Shown here piece after piece: positions 51,301-60,604 of a stretch of 64,000 bases of DNA. Location: contig JAQGEQ010000379.1 of the NCBI GenBank assembly GCA_034620365.1, positions 310,001-374,000 of the forward strand. Direction: 5' to 3'. The stretch is from Pegea sp. RAD2-039 (taxonomy: Eukaryota; Chordata; Thaliacea; Salpida; Salpidae). How positions within the stretch are numbered: position 1 is the first letter of the stretch; each line of letters begins with the position of its first letter. The notes beneath the pieces are model-generated. The model made no database searches. It was not told where the DNA came from and saw only the letters and a list, made by a program, of their open reading frames with translations. The translations under genes were made by a program, and so were the position numbers.

Positions 51301-52617
51301 AATTAAAATATAAGTTTTTGTGTCTTTCTATATTAACCTATTTTATATAATTTATAAAAATCACTTTTTAAGAAAAATTATAAAAAAATATTTTTTATCC
51401 TTTTTTTATTTTTTAAGTTTAATTATAAGTTGATAGGAAAATTTTAAATGCTAATAAAATTTACAAAAATTATAAAAATGTGTATTCAGCTTTCAGTAAC
51501 AAAATCATTTATATTAAACTTTACGAAACAAGTTTGATTTGTCATTATGAACTTCATTAAACTGATATTTCATCAGTTACAAAAATATACACTGGTGTTA
51601 AATAAGATTTCCCTGTTCACATTGAAGATTAATCTATTATTAAAATGAAACTAAAGTCTTGTGTTTGTGGGTAATCAGAAAAATTTTAGAGTAGTTTCAC
51701 TTTATTCGGAAATTTTTCTATGAAGTTATGACTTTTATCAAATTTAAACAAAGAGATGTTTTCAAAAAATTTCAAGTTATTTGTTTTTATTTTACTTAAA
51801 ATGTTGAGTAATTTACCAGATAGCAAAGTTTGAAAGTCAACTTTCATTCCACATTATTAATTCCAAGCTACTAATATATATAATTTTAGCCAAGTTTCTT
51901 GTTTATAATAACAAATTGTTATATTTCAAAAAAAAATTAAACAATCTTTTGACTTTTCCTGATTTAAAAAGTTTTATTTTAGCTAAAATTAGTAAGCGCT
52001 TAACATAAATCAAAACCAAAAGATAAAATATTATTAAAATGTTGAAAAAAGGTATTTTTATAAACAAAATTCTTTTTTAAATTCAAAAAGAAAAATATTT
52101 ACGTTATTAACAAATATTTGAAAATTTCCAAAAATCTTTTTCAACTTCATTTAAAAATATCTTTTTCAATTGTAACTGATCAGTCAAATTTGTTTTTTAA
52201 TATTTTAACATTGACTCCGACGTAAAATTATAGAACAAAAAACATTTTAGATTGATAATTAGACAGTTAGATATTTACTTGTATTTAAATTTATTACAAT
52301 CTTAAATAAAAACAAAACTTTTTAATTTTAGTATTAAAGACTTGAACTGTTACTTTAGAAAATGACGAAACTAAAAAATTTTATCAGCAAAAAAGATTTG
52401 ATTCGTGACAAAGAAGTTTTTAAACTGATATTTTATCAGTTGTCAAAATCTGTTTTTAAATACTGAGGGATACAATATAAGAGTACTTTGGTGTACTTTC
52501 AACTTAACATGCAACCGACTTAACTAATAATAATTATTCTAAAAATTGATATATAAAATACTTGAATAATTACTTGATGATCAGAAATAAAATTTACTTG
52601 TTATAATCAAAATATTT
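48373..52617 (+). repeat. HOR block left of the retrotransposon: M1(deleted)-M2-M4-M5-M6-M7-M8
   Basis: Hairpins: M1 48373-48391, M2 49010-49028, M4 49943-49961, M6 50858-50876, M7 51560-51578, M8 52433-52451. M1 lacks about 70 bp near 48562. M6 shows a paired change in its hairpin (AACTGAT...AACCAGTT, one mismatch). The last 100 bp match 13050-13153 almost exactly up to the insertion point. There is no gene. Confidence 0.85.
52610..52617 (+). repeat. Probable target-site duplication, left copy
   Basis: AAATATTT lies just before the retrotransposon and recurs at 55649-55656 just after its tail. The same eight bases occur once in the empty paralogous site (about 13146-13153). Because the motif is A/T only and the tail ends in AAAT, the true duplication length is uncertain. 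Confidence 0.55.
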
Positions 52618-52632
52618 TCTTTTATATTAGGT

Positions 52633-55485
52633 ATGCTTTTCAACGCACGGTCAATTGTCAACAAAATTTTCGAATTGAAAGCTCTTTTGCTTTCTCAAGA
52701 TTTTACATTTGTTTTCATTACCGAAACTTGGTTGAAACCCTTTTATCCTGACTCCTTTCTGGATGACAGTGATCTTTTTCGTGCTTTGCGCTGTGATAGA
52801 CTGTTTGATAGAGGCGGCGGTGTTTGTGTAATCTATAAAACATCACTGGCACCCATGATTTCAAGAATTAAGATAGATACCATTGATTGCCCAGGATTTG
52901 AGATTATTGCTTTCAATTTTCATTACTCAAAGTCTAAGTTTTCCCGCTTTATATGTACCTACCTACCACCGTCTAAAGTTAACGATGAGGTTACTATTAA
53001 GGCCTTATTGAAGGTTCTGAAAAGCCTTGTTTGTCCTGAGATGTATATTCTCGGGGATTTTAATTTTAGTAGAATTGATTGGAATAACCCAAATTTAGCA
53101 TTCAATGGAAAAATGTTTAATTTGAATGGAGACAAAACTAATTTAGCCAATCTGAGTCATGTCTTTGTAAACTTCCTTGATGCCAATAATCTATCTCAGA
53201 TGGTTACTTTTCCAACCCAAGTTAGTGGTAATACTTTGGATCTTCTCATCACGTCAAAACCTGATAACGTTATCTACGTTGATCAAAATGAACCTTTTGC
53301 TCTGACATGCGATCACAACATGATTGAATTCAAGCTCCAACAAACTTTTTCTACGAACGTTAAAACTCCAAGCATACGGAACTTTTATCGTGGAAATTAT
53401 AACAGTATAAACAAGTTTTTATCAGGTGTTGACTGGATTTCTGTTTTCAACTCTACCGAAGACATCAATGATATCTACTCAAGGTTTACTAACATTGTTA
53501 ATGAGTCAATTAAAAAGTTCATACCTTTATATAGAGTCAACAAAAAACCACACTTGCCAAGATATTTAAGGAATTTACAGCATTTGAAAAACCTCTTATA
53601 CAAACAAACTAAAGCAGATCCTTCCATCAAACCTCTATACAAAGATCTTTGTCTAGTCTACAAGAAATCAGTTTATAGCCTCTATTTAGGAAAAGAAAGT
53701 GCAATCTTATCTTCACCTAGCAAGAAAACGTTTTTTGGCTTCATTAATCACAAGCTTAAGGCGAGATCTCATCTACCTCCCTTGCTTGATAACGCCAATC
53801 AGCTGGTGATGGAACCAAAGAATAAAGCTGAATTGCTAAACAAACAATTTGAAAAGGTTTTTATAACCGATGATGGCAATACTCCTACTATTTCCTACTC
53901 CAATATCCTTTCAAATATCTCTGAGATGGTAGATCTAGACATAACAGTTGATATAGTATCTAAGGCTATTTCTTCTCTAAAATCAACAGTTTCCAACACC
54001 CCAGATCAAATCCCAGCTTTGTTTTTAAGAAAAAGTACTTCTTCTTTAGCGCTACCCTTATCGCTACTCTTTAACATGACTCTTAAGCGGGGAAGACTTC
54101 CACAAATTTGGAAGAATGCTATTATTACTCCAATTTATAAGAAAGGTCCCAGAAACACTGCACTTAACTACAGACCAGTTTCGCTGACTTCGGTTATCTG
54201 CAGAACTCAAGAACATATCATTCACAACCATATAACTAGCCATTTGACGGAGCATCATCTAATATCCGATGCCCAGCATGGCTTTGTTAAGCAAAGATCT
54301 TCTTTGACTCAACATCTCACTTTTTTCAATGAGCTTACAGCTCATTACGAAAGTAATACTCCATGTGACATCATATACCTTGATTTTGCTAAAGCGTTTG
54401 ATTCTGTTCCACACAACAAGCTCATTACTGTATTGAAAAACATAAAAATCAGCAACTCTATCTTAAAATGGATTGAAGATTTCTTATCAGGTAGAACCCA
54501 ACGAACCCGTGTAGAAAGATCTTTATCTACTCCTAGTAAAGTCACCAGCGGCGTTCCTCAAGGTTCCGTCCTGGGTCCACTTCTCTTTTTGATTTTCATT
54601 GAAGACCTCATCAGAAGACTAATAACAGTAGACAATGTCAGTGTGTTTGTGTATGCAGATGACATCAAGCTATTATCTGGTTCTCACTCAAAACTCCAAA
54701 CTGCACTAAACATTGTAGAAAACTGGTCTGCGAATTGGCAACTTAAAATCCAGCCAACAAAGTCTGAAGTTATAACATTCTCCCGTAAGCCAGCGGCCAA
54801 CTTCAGCAACCAATACTACATCAATGGATCCATTCTTGAACGAGTATCCTCAGTCATAGACCTCGGCATTACTCTGACATCTGACTTCAAATGGCACAGT
54901 TATGTTTCCAGAATCTTTGGAAAATCTATCAAGCTTGTCCACCTCATCATAAAGACTTTTAATTCTAAAGATCCATGGTTTTTCGTCAACCTTTTCAAAC
55001 TGTACATACGCCCTATTCTTGAATACAATATCAGTGCATGGATGCCATATCAAGTTGGTGATATCAGAAAAATCGAATCTGTTCAGGCAACATTTACGAG
55101 ATTGGTTTGCAGGAAACTTAATATCAAATACGGGAGTTATAACCATCGTCTCAGCTTCTTCAATCTAGATTCTTTGGAAATCCGAAGAATCAAATACGAC
55201 CTTATTCTGATTTTTAAAATTATTCACAACCTAATTGATCTTCAGTTTGATGACTTTTTCTCCATTAGTCCCTCCCTCAAGTTATATCAACTTAGAAGAC
55301 ATAAATTACATCTTAATAAGCCCACTCCACCAGCTACGTTAACCAGATTAAGTTTTTTCTCATACCGCATAATCAGTACATGGAACAATCTGCCATCAGA
55401 GATTGTCATGTCAAAATCACTTATGCTGTTCAAGAAAAAGCTGAATTGTTATAATATCGCCAACATTGCCATTTCTAAACTGTGA
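52633..55485 (+). CDS. Endonuclease/reverse transcriptase polyprotein of a non-LTR retrotransposon
   Basis: The 950-residue protein would nick target DNA and copy element RNA at the nick. Residues 1 to about 230 form an apurinic-type endonuclease: NARS at 4-7, TET with the metal-binding Glu near 31, RGGGVC near 60, GDFN at 141-144, and DH at 227-228 in CDHN, where Ser is commoner than this Cys. A linker with FFGFINHKL lies near 360-370. The reverse transcriptase spans about 430-720: YRPVSL near 513, LDFAKAFD at 583-590, GVPQGSVLGP from 640, and the catalytic YADD at 674-677. The C-terminal 230 residues are the usual thumb/tail (YIRPILEYN, SFFSYRIISTWNNLP) without zinc fingers or RNase H. No frameshift or internal stop is seen. 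The ATG at 52633 falls at the family's endonuclease start and may be an internal Met of a longer ORF. Catalytic motifs are intact, but expression is doubtful because the 5' end is missing. The assignment to CR1/L2-like is from motif style, not a search. Confidence 0.93.
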   Translation: MLFNARSIVNKIFELKALLLSQDFTFVFITETWLKPFYPDSFLDDSDLFRALRCDRLFDRGGGVCVIYKTSLAPMISRIKIDTIDCPGFEIIAFNFHYSKSKFSRFICTYLPPSKVNDEVTIKALLKVLKSLVCPEMYILGDFNFSRIDWNNPNLAFNGKMFNLNGDKTNLANLSHVFVNFLDANNLSQMVTFPTQVSGNTLDLLITSKPDNVIYVDQNEPFALTCDHNMIEFKLQQTFSTNVKTPSIRNFYRGNYNSINKFLSGVDWISVFNSTEDINDIYSRFTNIVNESIKKFIPLYRVNKKPHLPRYLRNLQHLKNLLYKQTKADPSIKPLYKDLCLVYKKSVYSLYLGKESAILSSPSKKTFFGFINHKLKARSHLPPLLDNANQLVMEPKNKAELLNKQFEKVFITDDGNTPTISYSNILSNISEMVDLDITVDIVSKAISSLKSTVSNTPDQIPALFLRKSTSSLALPLSLLFNMTLKRGRLPQIWKNAIITPIYKKGPRNTALNYRPVSLTSVICRTQEHIIHNHITSHLTEHHLISDAQHGFVKQRSSLTQHLTFFNELTAHYESNTPCDIIYLDFAKAFDSVPHNKLITVLKNIKISNSILKWIEDFLSGRTQRTRVERSLSTPSKVTSGVPQGSVLGPLLFLIFIEDLIRRLITVDNVSVFVYADDIKLLSGSHSKLQTALNIVENWSANWQLKIQPTKSEVITFSRKPAANFSNQYYINGSILERVSSVIDLGITLTSDFKWHSYVSRIFGKSIKLVHLIIKTFNSKDPWFFVNLFKLYIRPILEYNISAWMPYQVGDIRKIESVQATFTRLVCRKLNIKYGSYNHRLSFFNLDSLEIRRIKYDLILIFKIIHNLIDLQFDDFFSISPSLKLYQLRRHKLHLNKPTPPATLTRLSFFSYRIISTWNNLPSEIVMSKSLMLFKKKLNCYNIANIAISKL

Positions 55486-55628
55486 ATTTTTCTCTTTTAC
55501 AATACTATGATTCTGTGCAGTTCTTCATTGTCATATGCTTTTTCGTTTACACGTCAAATAGATCTAATTTGTGAGAATGTGTGTTAGCGAGAGGTGCTCT
55601 TTTTAGGCACCCTCCTTCACATTTATTG
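55486..55628 (+). other. 3' untranslated region of the retrotransposon
   Basis: About 140 bp between the stop codon and the tail, nearly identical to 4008-4150 in the fragment (for example 'gatctaatttgtgagaatg'). Shared conservation of this non-coding part in both copies confirms that it belongs to the element and not to the satellite. Confidence 0.85.
55593..55611 (+). other. 3' stem-loop of the retrotransposon
   Basis: GGTGC (55593-55597) pairs with GCACC (55607-55611). The loop is TCTTTTTAG here and TCTCTTTAG in the fragment, so the stem is kept while the loop drifts. It probably marks the RNA end recognised by the reverse transcriptase (inference from CR1/L2 elements). Confidence 0.6.
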
Positions 55629-55648
55629 TAATAAATAAATAAATAAAT
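55629..55648 (+). repeat. (AAAT)n 3' tail of the retrotransposon
   Basis: Four to five AAAT units follow 'ttgtaat', with no poly(A). A short simple-repeat tail instead of poly(A) is typical of CR1/L2-type elements. Confidence 0.85.
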
Positions 55649-55656
55649 AAATATTT
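55649..55656 (+). repeat. Probable target-site duplication, right copy
   Basis: AAATATTT follows the tail and is continued by 'ctgtttaaattaac', exactly as in the unoccupied site at 13146-13170. Its first A's may belong to the tail. Confidence 0.55.
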
Positions 55657-55753
55657 CTGTTTAAATTAACAATATTCAAGAAGACCTCAATGTTAATTTA
55701 TCTTTTTCAAGGATTTTTGTTGTAAACTTTTTTACTAATCTTATGTTAAAATT
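55657..55753 (+). repeat. Resumed M1 lead-in right of the retrotransposon
   Basis: The satellite continues in register: 'ctgtttaaattaacaatat' and 'tcaagaagacctcaatg' lead to the M1 hairpin at 55754. Subtracting the insertion (about 3039 bp with one duplication), the M8 to M1 hairpin spacing is about 282 bp, close to the 298 bp seen at 60307-60605. Confidence 0.85.
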
Positions 55754-57028
55754 AACTGATATATAATCAGTTGTCCAAAATATCGGGAAGAAAACCGAAG
55801 TGTGTTTAGCTTTCACAATATTCGCACTGTACTCGTTTAATAAAAAGTAATTTTTATCTTGTGTTTGTGGGTAACTAATTTTTATGTCAGAGAAATTAAC
55901 AGTCATTAAAAAGTTGTTTCAAAAAATGATGACTTTTCAAAAATATAAAGAAAGCGACGTCATAGAACATTCCAGGTTGTCAAGTAATTGTAAATTAGGA
56001 TAAATTTTTACAGGATAATAGCTGTTGAGTCTTAATTATGATCAAATCACGTTATTTTGATACACAGAGTTTTTATAAACAAGTACTAGTTGGAAAACTT
56101 AGATGATAACTTTCATTGATTATTATTAATTCAAAATTTCTGCATTCATAAAATATCAGCCAAATTTGTTGTTTGTTGACTAACTAAATATTTTTTTTTG
56201 ATAAGAAATAAAAGTTAAAAATTTGTTGATTTAAAAATAAACTTATTACAATCAAATAGGAAAAGTTTCTATTTAAATAAAAAATCATAAAACTAGATTT
56301 TCGATCGTTTGTTTAAGGATTAAGTTTGTTTTTAGTTTCATGAAATTTCATAAAAAATTTAGGAAATGTTGGAAAAATTATAGAAATAGATTTTAGTTTT
56401 CAGTCTACAAAAAAGTTTGGTTTGTCATTATGATGTTTGCTAGACTAATATTTCATCAGTTGTCAAAATTGCTCGATAACCCTACCAGATAATATGAAAT
56501 CCAACATTCATTTGTTTATTCTGTTATTAAAATGAAAGTAAAGTCTTACGTTTTTAGGTAACAAAAATAATTCAGATTAGTTTCACTGTCTTTAGAAATC
56601 GTTCTACAAAATATGATTCTTTTTAAAACTTTAAGCAAAAAGCCTCCTTAATAAATGATAAGGTTTGAACTAAAATTAAGCAATAGTAAATGTTTGCAAG
56701 TAAATGCTGTTAAATCATGATAAAGTTACAAAATAGGTTACTTTAATCTAATAAATATATTCAATTTACTAGAATTTGCTAGTTTTATTAATTTGCTAGT
56801 TCTATTGTATTAAAATTAGAAAAGGCTCGTTCAAAAGAAAAGTCATAAAAAAATTGTTATCTCTTGTTAAGGTTAAAGATTTTTTCTAAGTTTGTGAAAA
56901 ATTTTAAATTCTAATAAACTTCAGAAAATTTACAAAAATTGTTTTTAGCTTTTAGCAAAAATATCGTTTATAATCGTTTATAATAAAGTTTACGAAACAA
57001 GTTTGGTTCGTCATTATGACTTTCGTTA

Positions 57029-57047
57029 AACTGATGTTTCATCAGTT
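57029..57047 (+). other. M3 box-1 hairpin (representative)
   Basis: AACTGATG-TTT-CATCAGTT, an 8-bp perfect stem with a 3-base loop. It is followed by TTCAAATTTGTACTAGGGAG. The same form is at 10091, 16900, 21700, 24295, 34221, 40548, 42606, 45186 and 63759, so it is the best-preserved hairpin class in the window. Confidence 0.75.
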
Positions 57048-57862
57048 TTCAAATTTGTACTAGGGAGCTAAAGGAGCTTTACCCGTTTTTAGTCGACGTT
57101 TAATCCAGTATTAAAATGAAACTAAAGTCTTCCGTTTGTGGGTAGTCGGAAAAATTTTTAGAGTAGTTTCACTGCCATCGGAAATTATTCTAAAAAGTTT
57201 TGACTTTAATGAAATTTAAACAAAGAAATGTTTTCAAAAAATTCAAGTCATTTATTTAAGTTTTCTAAAAACTTTTATTAATTTACCAGTTAGCAAACTT
57301 TGAAATAAAAGCTGCTAAAATAATAAAAATATGATGCCAAGATTATTGTTTTTCAATAACAAAATATTTTAGTTTAATAAAATAAAAAATATTTTGATAC
57401 TTCTCAAATTAAACTGTTTTTCTTCAGTTAAATTTAGTAAGCGCTTAAAAAAATTAAACCAAAAGATAGAATAATATTATAACGTTGAAGAAGATTTGTT
57501 TATAATAAAAGTTCATTTTTAATTTCGAAAAGAAAATTATTTAGGTTATTAATAAATATTTAAAATAATCAAAAATACTTTTAAACTTCATTTAAAAATA
57601 TATTTTCCAACTGTAACTGATCAATCAAACATAGTTTTAAGTCTTTTAAGAGTAACTCCTAAGTAAATTTATCAAACAAATAAAATTTTAGATGAATAAT
57701 TAGAGAATTATATATTGACCTATATATAAATACATTACAATTTTAAATCAAAACAAAAACTTTTAATTTTGTTTTTGAAGACTTGGATTGTTACTTTAAA
57801 ACATACGAGAGTAAATAACTTTATCAGCCAAACAAGTTTGATTTATAACAAAGAGTTTTTTA

Positions 57863-57881
57863 AACTGGTATTTCACCAGCT
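57863..57881 (+). other. M4 box-1 hairpin (representative)
   Basis: AACTGGT-ATTTC-ACCAGCT, preceded by 'caagtttgatttataac'. Other M4 copies are AGCTGGT-ATTTC-ACCAGCT (28630, 33014; perfect 7-bp stem) or AGCTGAT-ATTTC-ACCAGCT (2379, 17726; one mismatch). M6, M7 and M3 have AACTGAT and ATCAGTT at the same place. Confidence 0.75.
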
Positions 57882-60604
57882 GTCAAAATATTTTGTAAAT
57901 TTATAAAGAAGGATTATGATCCACATTCCTTTTAGTGTACTCTAAACTTAACATGTAACCAGTATCTAGCGTTTGTGGGTAATTTAAACATTTTTGAGAA
58001 GAAAATAGACGCTTTTAATCTTAGTTAACCAAAAATTAAATGTTAAATTCTGTATAAATTTTCAATTTTCTTGAATGATCTCTTTGTTAATTTATCCTTT
58101 TAAGTTTTAATTAAAGTGATGTTGATTAATACTATGATATGTAAGACTAATAAGTAACGGGTAGCATCAAATACTTTCAAGAAAAAGATAGCATTATGTT
58201 GTTTCTACTATTTTTTGCAGTGTACTAGTTTAATATCAAGTAACTAACTCTTGATTTTGTTGGTAAATTTGTTTAGACTAGTTTCACTATCATTGAAAAG
58301 TTGTCTCAATAAATACGACTTTTAAATGAGCAAACCCAAATGACAAAAACCTTTAAAGTAATATTCTTTTACAATGACATATAGCAGGCTAAAAGCTGTT
58401 AAGTTATGACGACGCCAATAAATGCAGGTTAGTTTCATTTAATGATTAACTATAAACAATTAAAGTATCAGTTGGCAAACTTATATGGTAAAATAATACA
58501 TTTAAAAATATTATAGTCTTTGTAAGTATATTCAGTTTATTTTGTAGCTAAAATAATATTTATTAATTATTTCATCTAAAAATCAACAAATAAAACACAT
58601 GAATTATTACTCTACAAGCATAACTAAAATTTATTTGTTATTATCAAAATATTTCTGTTTAAATTAACAATATTCAAGAAGACCTCAATATTACTTTATC
58701 TTTTTCAAGAATTATTATTTTAAACATTCTTACTAATCTTATGTTAAAATTAACTGATATGTAATCAGTTGTCCAAAATATCGGAAAGAAAACAGGGATG
58801 TGTCTAGAATTCATTATATTTGCACTGTACTCGTTTAATATAAGGAATTTGTTATCTCGTATTTGTGGGTAACCAAATTTTTATCAGATAAAAATAACTG
58901 TCTTCAAAATCTGTTTCTAAAATGTTAACTTTTGAAAAGTTCTAAACAAAACGACGTCATAAATTATTTAAGGTGATCTAGTAATTGTAAATAAGGGAAC
59001 ATTTTGCAGGATAAACGCTGTTGAGTCTTAATTATAATTAAAGTAGATTAGATTGATCTAAAGAGTTTTTATAAACAAGTACTAGTTGGAAAACTTAAAT
59101 GATAACTTTCATTGATTATTGTTAATTCAAAATTTCTGCATTCATAAAATATCAGCCAAATTTTTTGTTTGTTGATTAACATCTTATTTTGATAAAATTA
59201 CAAATTAACTTCTTGTGTCTTTCTATATTAACCTATTTTATATAATTTATAAAAATCACTTTTTAAGAAAAGTTATAAAATAATATTTTTCAAAATATTT
59301 TTTTATATTTAAAGTTTTATTATAAGTTGATAGAGAAATTTTAAATGCTAATAAAATTCACAAAAATTATAAAAATGAGTCTTTAGCTTTCAGTAAAAAT
59401 ATCAGTTATAATAAACTTTTCGAAACAAGTTTGATTTGTCATTATGAACTTTATTAAACTGATATTTCATCAGTTACAAAAATTACTAGGGAGTTAAAGG
59501 AGCTTTTCCACGTTCCAATTCGATGATTAATCTATTATTAAAATGAAAGTAAAGTCTTGTGTTTGTGGGTAATCAGAAAAATTTTAGAGTAGTTTCATTT
59601 TATTCGGAAATTTTTCTATGAAGTTTTGACTTTTATCAAATTTAAACGGAAAGATGTTTTCAAAAAAATTCGAGTCAGTCGTTTTTATTTTTCTTAAAAG
59701 TTTGAGTAATTTACCAGATGTCAAAGTTTGAAAGTCAACTTTCATTTCACATTATTAATTCCAAGTTACTAATATGTATAATTTTAGTCAAGTTTCTTGA
59801 TTATAATAACAAATTGTTTTATTTCGAAAGAAATTAAAAATTTTCCTGGTTTAACACGTTTTACTTTAGCTAAATTTAGTAAGCGCTCAACAAAAATCAA
59901 AAGCATAAAGATAAAATATTATTATAATGTTGAATAAAGGTATTTTTATACTAAAAATTCTTTTTTAAATTCAAAAAGAAAAATATTTACGTTATTAACA
60001 AATATTTGAAAATTTCCAAAAATCTTTTTCAACTTCATTTAAAAATATCTTTTTCAATTGTAACTGATCAGTCAAATTTGTTTTTTAAATATTTCAACAT
60101 TGACTGCGACGTAAAATTATCGAACAAAAAACATTTTAGATTGATAATTAGACAATTAGATAATTACTTGTATATAAATATAATACAGTCTTAAATAAAA
60201 ACAAAACTTTTTAATTTTGTTTTTGAAGACTTGAACTGTTACTTTAAAGAGAAACTAAACAATTTTATCAGCAAAAAAAATTTGATTCGTGACAAAGAAA
60301 TTTTTAAACTAATATTTCATCAGTTGTCAAAATCCGTTTTTAAATACTGAGGGATACAATATAAGAGTACTTTGGTGTACTTTCAACTTAACATGCAACC
60401 GACTTAACTGATAATAATAATTATTTATTCTAATATATAACAAATAAATTACTTGAATTATTACTATTTGATCATAACTAAGACTTAACTGTTATAAACA
60501 TAATATTTCTGTTTAAATTAACAATATTCAAAAAGACCTCAATATTTATTTTTCTCTTTCAAGTATTTTTATTGTAAACTTTCTTACTAATCTTATATTA
60601 AATT

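Larger units (their letters stand above)
52618..55648 (+). mobile_element. CR1/L2-like non-LTR retrotransposon, nearly complete, one intact ORF
   Basis: About 3.03 kb of visibly GC-richer sequence inserted in the lead-in of an M1 module. It holds one long ORF (endonuclease plus reverse transcriptase), a 140-bp 3' UTR, a GGTGC/GCACC stem-loop and an (AAAT)n tail, flanked by a possible 8-bp duplication. There is no LTR, integrase, RNase H or gag-like ORF1. The left end begins only about 15 bp before the endonuclease codons, and the frame stays open into the flank (reading SFILG before the first Met), so the copy is probably 5'-truncated and has lost any promoter and ORF1. The unbroken ORF argues for recent insertion. 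Confidence 0.92.
55754..60604 (+). repeat. Full-order HOR block, 4851 bp: M1 to M8
   Basis: This is the best reference copy. Hairpins: M1 55754, M2 56453, M3 57029, M4 57863, M5 relic near 58145, M6 58752, M7 59457, M8 60307, next M1 60605. Between them lie loop-free or decayed forms of box 1 near 56084, 56766, 57285, 57615, 58468, 59080, 59712 and 60063. The 16 intervals range from 244 to 377 bp and average 303 bp. Box 2 (GTTTGTGGGTAA or a variant such as GTTTGTTGGTAA) follows about 100 bp after the M1, M2, M3, M4, M5, M6 and M7 hairpins. There is no gene. Confidence 0.88.

Noticed and set aside
52618-52632. 3' splice site ('atattag' before 'gtatg') making the ORF an exon
   Set aside because: The match to the empty site at 13153 shows that this point is the insertion boundary of a mobile element; there is no host gene around it.
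52959-55146. Antisense ORFs within the retrotransposon (52959-53150, 54064-54258, 54345-54545, 54850-55146) and 3764-3955
   Set aside because: Shadows of the reverse transcriptase frame on the opposite strand.
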